A DNA stretch of 46,093 nt, taken from assembly GCA_024695725.1 (NCBI GenBank), contig JAILHQ010000088.1, forward strand, positions 1-46,093, in the 5' to 3' direction. A model generated the notes under the pieces. It did no database searches. It saw nothing but the letters and a program-made list of their open reading frames with translations, and had not been told where the DNA came from. Positions within the stretch are counted from its first letter, which is position 1, and every line of letters begins with the position of its first letter. The DNA comes from Cyanobacteria bacterium RUI128 (GTDB taxonomy: Bacteria; Cyanobacteriota; Vampirovibrionia; Gastranaerophilales; Gastranaerophilaceae). This document shows, in pieces, positions 1-7,040 of the stretch. The position numbers and the translations under genes are program-made.

Positions 1-743
1 ATTTGAGGGGTATTAACTATAACGTAACCTCTTTTTCTGTGTTCTTCTCTCCAGTAGTTTTCGATTTGTTCTCTGACGGTTGCGAGGTTCGGATGCCATA
101 AAACAAGGCCACCGCCCATTTCTTCACGGGTGGAGAACAGGTCTAACTGCGTACCGAGTTTTCTGTGATCACGTTTTTCAGCCTCTTCAATCATAGTCAA
201 GTATGCCTGTAAGTCTTCTTTGTTCCAGTACGCAGTCGCATAAATACGCTGAAGCATTTTGTTCTTTTCGTTTCCTCTCCAGTATGCACCTGCTACCTTC
301 AAAAGTTTGAACGCATTTCCTTTAATGTATGATGTGTTCGGAACGTGAGGCCCGGCACAAAGGTCATTAAAAAGAGCGTTCCCGTCTTTGTCTTTTGTAA
401 CATACAAAGTCGGATTATCATTTCTGTGTTCTTCAAGCAATTCTGCTTTATAGACTTCGCCCTGAGCCTTAAATTCAGCAATTTGTTTATCAACATCTTC
501 AACATAAACCTTTTCAAAGGTAAGGTTTTGTTTAACGATATTTTTCATTTCAGCTTCGATCTTTTCAAAATCTTCTTGGGTAAAAGTATGCCCGTCGGTC
601 ATATCAAAATCGTAGTAGAACCCTTCATCCGTTGCAGGTCCGATAGCTAACTTTGCTGCCGGAAACAGCTTTTGAACGGCCTGAGCCAAAACGTGAGATG
701 TTGAGTGTCTCAGAGTGTGTAAAGTTTCATTGTTTTTTTCCAT
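1..743 (-). CDS. thrS: Threonyl-tRNA synthetase, N-terminal part (cut by window edge)
   Basis: Threonyl-tRNA synthetase charges tRNA-Thr in the cytoplasm and edits Ser-tRNA-Thr. Only the first 247 codons are in the window; the catalytic core and anticodon-binding domain lie beyond position 1. The protein starts almost directly in the editing domain: the zinc-type HxxxH motif (HSTSH) is near residue 13 and the second editing motif CAGPH follows later. The N-terminal TGS domain of longer family members is absent. The ATG at 743-741 follows AGAAAGG at a suitable distance, and no in-frame start with a better ribosome site is seen upstream, so the short form appears genuine. It reads leftward, divergently from the phosphatase-like gene. 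Confidence 0.93.
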   Translation of the reverse strand, partial: MEKNNETLHTLRHSTSHVLAQAVQKLFPAAKLAIGPATDEGFYYDFDMTDGHTFTQEDFEKIEAEMKNIVKQNLTFEKVYVEDVDKQIAEFKAQGEVYKAELLEEHRNDNPTLYVTKDKDGNALFNDLCAGPHVPNTSYIKGNAFKLLKVAGAYWRGNEKNKMLQRIYATAYWNKEDLQAYLTMIEEAEKRDHRKLGTQLDLFSTREEMGGGLVLWHPNLATVREQIENYWREEHRKRGYVIVNTPQ

Positions 744-891
744 TTTTTTATCCTTTCTTTTTGGGCAAATATTTATATTTTCTCAAGTAGTCACATCTAC
801 AAGCTCTTTATACTTACCCCGGGTGGATCCCCTAAACTGTACATAATTATGTTATCACTTCAATACTTGATTATCAAGAAAATTACATTTA

Positions 892-959
892 GGGGTAAAT
901 GTTTTGGGGGGTAAATATTTTTTGAGGTAAGTGTTTTGGATAATAAATACATTTACCCC
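892..959. repeat. Inverted pair of the GGGGTAAATG element
   Basis: GGGGTAAATG at 892-901 is matched by its exact reverse complement at 950-959. A third near copy, GGGGTAAATA, lies at 908-917. This fills the spacer between thrS and the next gene, which otherwise holds nothing I recognise. The same 10-mer recurs in other spacers of the window. Confidence 0.7.
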
Positions 960-984
960 ACCCTATGCACCAAATCAAAAAACA

Positions 985-993
985 TGTTATACT
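985..993 (+). promoter_or_regulatory. Extended -10 promoter of the phosphatase-like gene
   Basis: TGTTATACT is an extended -10 element (TGn followed by TATACT). The expected transcription start near position 1000 lies downstream of the ATG at 965, which argues that the protein starts at the TTG at 1013 instead. No good -35 box is seen, as is common for extended -10 promoters. Confidence 0.55.
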
Positions 994-1012
994 AATAAAA
1001 AGAGGTACTACT

Positions 1013-1621
1013 TTGTTAAAGAGAAAATGCAAAATAACGTTCATTTCGCATGGCGAGACGATACATACCCAGGAACACAGAATTTGTGACACGGAATCAT
1101 ACCCGCACCTTACAGACAACGGCGAAGAAGAAATCGAAAGAGTTTGTGACATAATCAGACGACGTGGAGTGAAGAGTGATAAAATCTTCTCGAGTCCTGC
1201 CATAAGGTGCATCCAGAGCGCTGAAATTGTCGCAAAAGTTTTCAAACAGGACTTTGAGGTGTTAGACAACCTGCATATAAGAAAGTGCGGGACACTTAAC
1301 GGTAAGACTTTCAAAACGGTTGCAAAACAGTATTCCGGAGATTTTCCGACCATAGCAAACATTGACGTTGAGGGCTGCGAACTGCTCGCAGATTTCAACA
1401 AAAGGGTTTACGAAGAAGTTACGAAACTTGTCAGAGAAAACAAAAATTCAAGACTTACTGTTGTGACATACCCGATGGTAATACAGTCAATAGTGGCACA
1501 GGTGCTCAATGTCCCGCCGGAGGATCAGTTCAAGATTTTAATAAAAACGGGATCACTGACCCAAATAAGCTTTTTTGAAGACTGGGCAAGTTTAATCTAT
1601 TCGGACTACAGACCTGTGTAA
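1013..1621 (+). CDS. Histidine-phosphatase (phosphoglycerate mutase-like) protein, catalytically degenerate
   Basis: The fold family is recognised from FISHGET near residues 10-16 (normally RHGET), SSPAIRCIQSAE (normally SSPxxRxxQTA) and the overall 200-residue length. Several active-site positions are changed. The Arg of RHG is Ser. The acidic proton-donor region LxExxxGxxEG reads LHIRKCGTLNG. The second catalytic His of the usual SHGG segment is replaced in VTYPMVIQ. The phospho-accepting His13 is kept. It may therefore bind a phosphorylated ligand without efficient turnover. I prefer the TTG start at 1013 because AGAGG lies 7 bp before it and the -10 box lies between it and the ATG at 965; that ATG would add 16 residues and has no ribosome site. 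The gene stands alone. Confidence 0.7.
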   Translation: MLKRKCKITFISHGETIHTQEHRICDTESYPHLTDNGEEEIERVCDIIRRRGVKSDKIFSSPAIRCIQSAEIVAKVFKQDFEVLDNLHIRKCGTLNGKTFKTVAKQYSGDFPTIANIDVEGCELLADFNKRVYEEVTKLVRENKNSRLTVVTYPMVIQSIVAQVLNVPPEDQFKILIKTGSLTQISFFEDWASLIYSDYRPV

Positions 1622-1659
1622 ATTAATCATCTTTATTATGTATTGATTTTTAAAACGGG

Positions 1660-1781
1660 CATGAAAAGTGGGCACATGCTAACTTTTTTACAAAAGTTAA
1701 CACAGTTAAAAATCATGAAAACATGCACCATGCATGGGTTTCCATGTTACGACACCATGCAAACCATGTAATACTCTCATG
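1660..1781. repeat. Cluster of ten CATG tetramers in an intergenic region
   Basis: The 372-bp gap 1622-1993 has no gene. Between 1660 and 1781 the tetramer CATG occurs ten times (at 1660, 1674, 1714, 1722, 1729, 1733, 1743, 1756, 1765 and 1778), including a CATGCACCATGCATGG run. No tandem unit or obvious hairpin explains it. It lies upstream of the promoter of the small Cys-rich gene. Confidence 0.6.
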
Positions 1782-1866
1782 TACAGGAAACCTGAGAAGG
1801 CGCATTGTAGTTATATCAATAGTTTGCGTGTACTTTGAACACTTGTAATAATCGTTTACAAACCTC

Positions 1867-1894
1867 TTGTAATCAGTAGCTTAACCTATATAAT
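1867..1894 (+). promoter_or_regulatory. Promoter of the small Cys-rich gene, with hairpin leader
   Basis: TTGTAA and a perfect TATAAT are separated by 16 bp. The resulting leader of about 90 nt contains a perfect 8-bp hairpin at 1920-1939 (ATGGTTTT, loop attc, AAAACCAT) before the ribosome site at 1983-1988. Confidence 0.55.
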
Positions 1895-1993
1895 GAGAAT
1901 AAGAAGAAACCTGATGGAAATGGTTTTATTCAAAACCATAGAGCAGTTAGTATATTGAAGAATAATTGATTTATATAATCTTGGGAGGATAAA

Positions 1994-2212
1994 TTGTTTA
2001 GAAGTCGTGATATGGGGAGAGCAGTTGCCGTTCGCAGATGGACAGCTACGGCAGTTGAATGTTATAAACGTGGGTGCAACTGTGAAGGTTGCTTTTACAA
2101 TGATTTTTTTAGCGGACCTTATCAAAAGTGCCAAATGAAAGCATCAGTGCTTGAGCTGGTAAGAGTGATAGGGACACCTGATGTTGATTTACCTCAGGTT
2201 ATTGCGGATTAG
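1994..2212 (+). CDS. Small Cys-rich protein of unknown function
   Basis: A 72-residue protein starting at TTG, five bases after a strong GGGAGG. Five cysteines, C23, C28, C30, C33 and C46, form a C-x4-C-x-C-x2-C...C pattern suited to binding a metal or iron-sulfur cluster. The N-terminus is basic (RSRDMGRAVAVRRW) and the C-terminus is a short amphipathic helix with LELVRV. I do not recognise a named family. It is monocistronic, with its own promoter and hairpin leader, and sits directly before the ribosome hibernation factor, although hpf appears to have its own promoter (TATACT at 2253-2258). A DNA- or RNA-binding zinc protein is one possibility; no function can be assigned from sequence alone. 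Confidence 0.75.
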   Translation: MFRSRDMGRAVAVRRWTATAVECYKRGCNCEGCFYNDFFSGPYQKCQMKASVLELVRVIGTPDVDLPQVIAD

Positions 2213-2288
2213 ACTATTCTGATTCGTACTTTAAAAAATAAAGAATATGTAGTATACTAGATGTGGTACATTATTATTGGAGGCATAA

Positions 2289-2669
2289 ATGCACATTCAC
2301 GTAAATGGTAAAAACATTGAAATTACTGATGCAATCAAGGCATACGTAAAAGAAAAATTAGGTAAAGTAGCAAATCATTATGATCAGATAACGGCGATTG
2401 ATGTTATTCTGACCGTAATAAAAAACCCATCAGCATCGGGTAAATATATTGCAGAAGTTTCCTGCAAACTTAACGGCAAAAACATTCATGTAGAGGTATC
2501 TGAAGATGAATCTATGTATGCAAGTATTGATTTGGTTGCTGATAAGTTAGACAGACAAGTTAAGAAATTCAAGGATAAATCATTATCATCTGACAAGGGT
2601 TCAATACGTAACGTTGTTGAAACAACTGTTGAAGAAGATGATGAAGAACTTGAAGCAGAAGAAGTTTAA
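2289..2669 (+). CDS. hpf: Ribosome hibernation promoting factor, short form
   Basis: This protein matches the HPF/RaiA (YfiA) family. It binds the 30S decoding region and silences ribosomes in stationary phase or stress. The 126 residues cover the single beta-alpha-beta-beta-beta-alpha domain (MHIHVNGKNIEIT, then DVILTVIKN and the DKLDRQVKKFKDK helix). The C-terminal dimerisation domain of long HPF is missing; an acidic tail (VEEDDEELEAEEV) takes its place. The start has GGAGG at an ideal distance, and a TATACT -10 box lies at 2253-2258. An intrinsic terminator follows at once, so the gene is monocistronic. Confidence 0.92.
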   Translation: MHIHVNGKNIEITDAIKAYVKEKLGKVANHYDQITAIDVILTVIKNPSASGKYIAEVSCKLNGKNIHVEVSEDESMYASIDLVADKLDRQVKKFKDKSLSSDKGSIRNVVETTVEEDDEELEAEEV

Positions 2670-2694
2670 TAAAATTGAAAAATAATTAAAAAGA

Positions 2695-2722
2695 AGACCG
2701 GTTTTTTATCGGTCTTTTTTTT
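2695..2722 (+). terminator. Intrinsic terminator of hpf
   Basis: Stem AGACCG / CGGTCT (2695-2700 with 2710-2715) is followed by a run of T residues. The remaining spacer 2723-2974 holds no gene or structure that I can support beyond a short ACAAC/GTTGT inverted repeat near 2840. Confidence 0.85.
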
Positions 2723-2974
2723 GTTAAAAATTATTAATAAATCAGCAAATTTTCCAAAAATATTTACTTATTATCAGTGTGTGATGTCGTGCAAAATTAA
2801 TTGTAAACATTAGTAGTGTACAAAAAACACTGATTTAACAACCTTTTTGTTGTCAAATAATACAAAATGTAAATATAATTTTATTTGGCTCACCGGAACA
2901 GTTGTCAAACCTAAAAAAACATGATATTATAACAATGCGGAATATATTATTAGTGTAGAAGGAAATGGGACCAT

Positions 2975-3253
2975 ATGTTAGTTTCAGCAATCGCAACTTT
3001 TCAAGCAATTAACGCTCAGCACCGAGCAGGTATGGCTATGATGCAATCAAACAATGCCATGCTTAGCGGTATCCGAAATATAGGTGCAGGGGAGACAAAT
3101 TTCAACGCGTTACACCAACAAGACGTTAGAAATGAAACCAATCGTGTTAAAGCTCAATTAATGTATCAGATGGCTACTGCCTGGAAAAAACAGGCTGAGG
3201 CTAGACTGAAAGAAGAAATTAAAAGTAACCAGGGATTTGGTCTTTTAGCTTAA
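2975..3253 (+). CDS. Small protein of unknown function, helical
   Basis: A 92-residue protein with no recognised domain. It is predicted to be largely helical: an N-terminal stretch rich in Ala, Met and Gln (LVSAIATFQAINAQHRAGMAM), a central NxGAGETNF turn and a charged C-terminal helix (WKKQAEARLKEEIKS). No signal peptide or membrane segment is evident. GAAGGA lies upstream but about 11 bases from the ATG, so the start is not firm. The gene is bounded by a very strong terminator and is monocistronic. It resembles short helical lineage-specific proteins such as the one at 33061, but I see no clear alignment between them. Confidence 0.6.
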   Translation: MLVSAIATFQAINAQHRAGMAMMQSNNAMLSGIRNIGAGETNFNALHQQDVRNETNRVKAQLMYQMATAWKKQAEARLKEEIKSNQGFGLLA

Positions 3254-3332
3254 TATAAGATCAATCTTTTATGAATGGATTTTTTCGCATCTCATACAAA
3301 ATGGTTAATGTTTATTTAAGTTAGAGAGCTTT

Positions 3333-3390
3333 TTGCTATATATTTTTTATTAAAAAATGTTAATTAGTAAAAAATATATAGCAATTTTTT
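3333..3390 (+). terminator. Strong AT-rich intrinsic terminator
   Basis: A perfect 17-bp inverted repeat, 3333-3349 with 3368-3384, extends by a G-U pair and three A-T pairs to a 10-nt loop. Six T residues follow at 3385-3390. Confidence 0.85.
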
Positions 3391-3440
3391 GTTTGCACGA
3401 ACATTAAAACGGATGTAGTGTGTGAATACGGAGTTACCCC

Positions 3441-3902
3441 ATGAGTTACAGTTTCAATTTCAACATAACCCCATCTGCCGAAGATTCTTCCAGACCATAT
3501 TCAGTCACAGTCAAGCAACAAAAGGTAAAAGAAGAACCTGTGAAATTATATGTAAGTCCAAATCCCTATGATGAACCGATTATATGCAAACCGGCAAAGA
3601 AGGCAGGGGAAAAAGCTCCTATAATAAAAAGATTTGGTTCAAAAAGCTGGAAAGCTCTCAAAAAACTACGTCCTTCACACATTTTTGCAATGACTATGTT
3701 CGGAATGATGTGTTTTGTACGCATGGGAGGAAGCGCAAGTTCTCCACAAACGTCAGCACCAAAATCCGTCTCTGCAGCAATCGCTAATGCGTACGAACAA
3801 GGCGCACAACACGTTAGAGACAGTATACGAGTCGCTCAATTAGAACAAGAAAACAAACTGCTTGCAGACTCTCTAAAACAACTGAAAAAGTTACCAAAAT
3901 AG
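3441..3902 (+). CDS. Unknown protein with one membrane segment
   Basis: A 153-residue protein. Residues 1-70 are polar and basic (KKAGEKAPIIKRFGSKSWKALKKL). Then comes one hydrophobic segment at about 76-93 (HIFAMTMFGMMCFV), and the C-terminal 50 residues form a likely coiled coil (IRVAQLEQENKLLADSLKQLKKL). The positive side before the membrane segment predicts the N-terminus in the cytoplasm and the coiled coil outside. No family is recognised. The ATG follows GGAGTTACCCC. The stop codon lies 24 bp before the cca start; the promoter proposed for cca overlaps the last codons of this gene. Confidence 0.65.
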   Translation: MSYSFNFNITPSAEDSSRPYSVTVKQQKVKEEPVKLYVSPNPYDEPIICKPAKKAGEKAPIIKRFGSKSWKALKKLRPSHIFAMTMFGMMCFVRMGGSASSPQTSAPKSVSAAIANAYEQGAQHVRDSIRVAQLEQENKLLADSLKQLKKLPK

Positions 3903-3919
3903 CTAAAGCATGGTAAAAT
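3891..3919 (+). promoter_or_regulatory. Promoter of cca that predicts a leaderless mRNA
   Basis: TTACCA, 17 bp, then TGG-TAAAAT (extended -10, 3911-3919). Transcription would start at about +7 from the -10 box, which is the A of the cca ATG at 3926. No Shine-Dalgarno sequence is present, consistent with a leaderless message. Confidence 0.5.
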
Positions 3920-3925
3920 TAAGCT

Positions 3926-5032
3926 ATGAAAAAATTAGCTCTAAAGGATAAAAATCTGTATTATATAGGCGGGGTTGTCAGGGACGAACTTCTTCAAAAA
4001 GAGAGTTTTGATCTTGATATTACTTATGTCGGGAATGCCCTTGATTTTTGTAAGGGCTTGGAAGAGAAAAAAATCGGAAAAATTCTTCAGATTAACGAAC
4101 CGTTCGGTACGGTAAGAATGGTTATTGACGGGGAAGAAGTTGATATAGCATCAACAAGGGATGAAATTTATCCTGAGAAGGGGCATTTGCCTGTTGTATC
4201 CGATATAGGATGTGAACTAAAAAAGGATGTACTAAGACGTGATTTCACGATTAACGCAATGGCAAAATCGACCTGTACGGATGAAATAATAGATTATACG
4301 GGCGGCCAGGAAGATTTAAAAAATAAAACACTGAGAGTTTTACACGACAACAGTTTTATTGATGATCCGACAAGAATTGTCAGAGGTCTTAAATTTTCGG
4401 TAAGGTTTGGGTTTAAACTTGACGAACATACAAAAAATTTACAGGAAAACTATCTTAAAAATATCAACAGAGATATGAGTTATAAAAGGTTAAAAAAAGA
4501 GTTGATGGAAACCTTTAATCTCAACAGTCAAAAAGCTTTTGACGAATTTTTTAACCAAAAAATATACAAACTTTTAACCGAAAAAGATATCACTCCTCCG
4601 GAATATAATATTGAAAATCTGGTCAATAAATATCCGGTGCAGCATACCTGGCTTGTTTATATCGGATGGTTAAATCTTGATAATTTGCCTCTAACAAAAG
4701 AGGAAAAAAAGATTATTGATGATTACTCTGCCCTTATCAATACCGAAATCAATTCCGATAATTATTCGGTTTATAAAGCTTTTTACGGCAGGTCAAAAGA
4801 GGCTGTTTTACTTTATACGATTATTTCCGGAAAAGATTACGGACTGAGGTATTTTAAGCTTCAGAATATCAGCCCCGAAATAAACGGGGACGACCTTAAA
4901 AATCTTGGAATTGAACCGTCAAAAAGGTATTCTGAATGTTTTGATTATGTTTTAGAAAACAAACTGAAGAACCCTAATCTTTCAAAAGAAGACGAATTAA
5001 ATCTGGCAAAAATTTTCTTTAAACAGTCTTGA
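3926..5032 (+). CDS. cca: CCA-adding tRNA nucleotidyltransferase / poly(A) polymerase family
   Basis: This enzyme adds or repairs the 3'-CCA end of tRNAs from CTP and ATP. The class II nucleotidyltransferase head is plain: GGVVRD at residues 15-20, the metal-binding FDLDI with D29 and D31, then GTVRMVIDGEEVDIASTR and RRDFTINAMA. The neck follows with DDPTRIVRGLKFSVRFGF. At 368 residues it is a short family member without an HD domain. Both tRNAs in this window lack an encoded CCA, so an enzyme of this type would be needed. The gene probably has its own leaderless promoter. Its 3' end overlaps the convergent histidine kinase gene by 14 bp. Whether it adds full CCA or only part of it cannot be decided here. 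Confidence 0.9.
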   Translation: MKKLALKDKNLYYIGGVVRDELLQKESFDLDITYVGNALDFCKGLEEKKIGKILQINEPFGTVRMVIDGEEVDIASTRDEIYPEKGHLPVVSDIGCELKKDVLRRDFTINAMAKSTCTDEIIDYTGGQEDLKNKTLRVLHDNSFIDDPTRIVRGLKFSVRFGFKLDEHTKNLQENYLKNINRDMSYKRLKKELMETFNLNSQKAFDEFFNQKIYKLLTEKDITPPEYNIENLVNKYPVQHTWLVYIGWLNLDNLPLTKEEKKIIDDYSALINTEINSDNYSVYKAFYGRSKEAVLLYTIISGKDYGLRYFKLQNISPEINGDDLKNLGIEPSKRYSECFDYVLENKLKNPNLSKEDELNLAKIFFKQS

Positions 5033-5666
5033 GTTCTATTTCAAAATCGGTAGAAATTTCATCTGATTTTAACAGGTTTATTTTACCTTCCATTTTTTCA
5101 ATATTTTTCTTGGATATGTAAAGTCCAATACCTAAACCTGTCTGTTTTGTAGTCACACCGTCTTTGAATATTTCATCAGGTTTTTCTATTGGTTTTGCGT
5201 TGTTTGAAACAATAATTTTAACTCTTTCCCTGTCAGTTACCGTTGTAATTTCAACATTTTTTTCTGGTTCATCTTCAAACGCCTCGCACGCATTTTTAAT
5301 AAGATTAACTATCACACCGGTAAACAAATTTTTATCAACTTTTACTTTGGCATTATCAACATTTAAAGAACAGTTAACACTGTCTTTTTCTCCGTAAACT
5401 CTTGATAATTCGACTGCTTCATTCAACAAATCTGCCAAATCATATTCTTTCATCTCAAAACTGTAAGCAGACTTTAATTCAGACATCGAATTTCCGGCCG
5501 TTCTGAGGGCGTTCTTGATGTTTTTTACCGCATTTAGGATAGTTGCATCATGAATCTCATTTTTATCGCAGTATTTTTGAATAATCTCGGTATAGAGATC
5601 GCATATTGAGAGTTGATTTTTAACCTCATGAGATATGTATCTTATTTTTTCTGTTTCACAGACCAT
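5019..5666 (-). CDS. Soluble sensor histidine kinase
   Basis: A 215-residue kinase without membrane segments or a sensor domain. The phospho-accepting His13 lies in YISHEVKNQL at the start of a short dimerisation helix region. The ATP-binding domain shows the N box NLIKNACEAF (121-130), and the G box GVTTKQTGLGIGLYISKKNIEKM near the C-terminus. It lies 82 bp downstream of the response regulator on the same strand, so the two probably form one two-component pair. The lack of an input domain suggests that it senses through a partner protein or in the cytoplasm. AAGGAA precedes the ATG. Confidence 0.88.
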   Translation of the reverse strand: MVCETEKIRYISHEVKNQLSICDLYTEIIQKYCDKNEIHDATILNAVKNIKNALRTAGNSMSELKSAYSFEMKEYDLADLLNEAVELSRVYGEKDSVNCSLNVDNAKVKVDKNLFTGVIVNLIKNACEAFEDEPEKNVEITTVTDRERVKIIVSNNAKPIEKPDEIFKDGVTTKQTGLGIGLYISKKNIEKMEGKINLLKSDEISTDFEIELKTV

Positions 5667-5748
5667 ATAATTCCTTTTAAAATAATCGGGTTCATTAAAT
5701 TACTGAACCCGACAATTCTCACTTATAATTTCCCATTTTTTTGTTTTA

Positions 5749-6450
5749 TTAAATAGAAACGAATTTTGCTTTTCTTTTCTTGTCAAATCCGTGTTTAAGA
5801 GCATAAAGAACAGCCTGAGTTCTATCTCTGACCTGTAACTTTTGGAAGATGTTATTAACGTGAGTTTTAACAGTTGTATTAGAGATATACAACTTGTCTG
5901 AAACTTCGTTATAACCAAAGCCCTGAGTTAACAAGTCGAGAACTTCTTCTTCTCTTTGTGTAAGTGATGACAACAATTCTTCGTTTGTAGTTTCTTCCTC
6001 TTCTCTGACAGATTTTTGGAAGTATTCGAAGAATCTCAAAGATAAAGCTGACGGTAAATAAATTTTACCTGTAAGCACTTCTTCAATAGCGCAGATAAGC
6101 TGAGCTGAAGCCATAGTTTTAAGAACATAACCTCTTGCACCAACCTTCATAGCTCTGAAGATAAGATCCGCATCATCGTAAGCACTGAGTGCCAAAATTT
6201 TTGTATTCACACCTAATCTCTGTATTTCGTGAATAGCTTGTAAACCGTTTTTGTCAGGCATATTCATATCAACCAAAACGATATCAGGCTGATATTTTTT
6301 AACCATGTTTACACCTGTTGAAACACTTGTAGAAGTCTGAACAACATCATAGCAGCCTTCCAAGTTTAATAATTCCTTAACTCCCATCAAATGCTCATAA
6401 TTGTCATCAATCAGGACAATTCTAGCTTTTTTTCTAAAATCTCTATGCAT
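5749..6450 (-). CDS. NarL/FixJ-type response regulator
   Basis: The receiver domain (residues 9-125) has the acidic pair D15/D16, the phospho-acceptor D61 in VLVDMNMP, the Ser/Thr switch in LALSAYD and the conserved Lys in YVLKTM. A LuxR-type helix-turn-helix (about 160-222; LTQREEEVLDLLTQGFGYNEVSDKLYIS) binds DNA. A linker of about 40 residues joins them. The ATG follows GGGAGAG. It is cotranscribed with the histidine kinase downstream. Its target genes are not evident from this window. Confidence 0.92.
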   Translation of the reverse strand: MHRDFRKKARIVLIDDNYEHLMGVKELLNLEGCYDVVQTSTSVSTGVNMVKKYQPDIVLVDMNMPDKNGLQAIHEIQRLGVNTKILALSAYDDADLIFRAMKVGARGYVLKTMASAQLICAIEEVLTGKIYLPSALSLRFFEYFQKSVREEEETTNEELLSSLTQREEEVLDLLTQGFGYNEVSDKLYISNTTVKTHVNNIFQKLQVRDRTQAVLYALKHGFDKKRKAKFVSI

Positions 6451-6702
6451 TTTTCTCTCCCTAAATTATATAAATTAAATAGTAACTTCCCTCTCCACCA
6501 TTCATACTACTACTTTTCAGAGGATATTTAATCGGCATAAATGTTTATTTTATGGATTTTTTGGTTGATAATCCTGTCTAGTCCATTCGGTCTATAAAGG
6601 GGGTAAACCCCGCACATATCAAGGTTTTACAACCATTACTTCAAAAGCATGACATGTCATATAAATAAATTAGACCATATAATGCACGGGTAATATTTTA
6701 GG
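6451..6702. other. Intergenic region without a gene
   Basis: This spacer lies upstream of the response regulator and probably carries its promoter on the minus strand, though I cannot place one with confidence. A GGGGTAAACCCC near-palindrome at 6600-6611 is related to the GGGGTAAATG element found elsewhere. Confidence 0.4.
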
Positions 6703-6731
6703 TTGACTTAAAATTTACCAAGTTATAAAAT
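6703..6731 (+). promoter_or_regulatory. Promoter for the tRNA-Arg region
   Basis: TTGACT, 17 bp, TAAAAT. The predicted transcription start near 6738 is ten bases before the duplicated tRNA 5' end at 6748, which is a normal tRNA leader length. This suggests that the tRNA gene originally began at 6748. Confidence 0.65.
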
Positions 6732-6745
6732 TGATTTGTTAAGAA

Positions 6746-6915
6746 ATGCGCTTGTAGCTCAGTGCCTCACGGCGAGCAATGGACAAGCCGAGATAACGGA
6801 GTTATCGAGGTGAAGCGCAGTCAACGAGTCGGACTGTGATGACAGTACGAGCAGGTTGACGAGCGGAGCCGTCTATGCAAACATGACATAACAAAATATG
6901 CGCTTGTAGCTCAGT
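6746..6915 (+). repeat. Direct repeat of the tRNA-Arg 5' end flanking a GC-rich insert
   Basis: The 18-mer ATGCGCTTGTAGCTCAGT occurs at 6746-6763 and again at 6898-6915, where it forms the first 16 bases of the intact tRNA-Arg. The copies are 152 bp apart. This looks like integration within the D-loop region, with the incoming DNA rebuilding the 5' end of the tRNA. Confidence 0.8.
6764..6897 (+). mobile_element. GC-rich insert with internal hairpins (possible mini-element)
   Basis: The first 110 bases after position 6763 contain 64 G or C by my count, far above the surroundings. Several inverted repeats are present: GATAAC/GTTATC (6792-6797 with 6801-6806), CAGTC/GACTG (6818-6822 with 6832-6836), and a long-range ACGGC/GCCGT (6769-6773 with 6868-6872) that could close the whole segment as one folded RNA. 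It has no ORF of its own; antisense ORFs here are translations of the tRNA. It may be a non-autonomous integrated element or a structured RNA processed from the tRNA transcript. Confidence 0.45.
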
Positions 6916-6975
6916 AGGATAGAGCGGTGGTTTCCTAAACCGCGTCTGCCGTGGGTTCGACTCCCACCAAGCGTA
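6900..6975 (+). tRNA. tRNA-Arg (anticodon CCT)
   Basis: The cloverleaf folds fully. The acceptor is GCGCTTG with CAAGCGT (one G-U pair at 1-72), the D stem GCTC/GAGC, and the anticodon stem GTGGT/ACCGC around the loop TTCCTAA, giving CCT, which reads AGG codons. The T stem is GTGGG/CCCAC with loop TTCGACT, and the discriminator is A. The 3' CCA is not encoded. Confidence 0.95.
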
Positions 6976-7040
6976 TTTATTTTTATCACAAACCATAATA
7001 ATAGGCTGGGAAACAATAGAAATAAGAACGGGATTGAATT

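Noticed and set aside
965..1012. N-terminal extension of the phosphatase-like protein from ATG 965
   Set aside because: It overlaps the extended -10 box and has no ribosome site; TTG 1013 with AGAGG is better.
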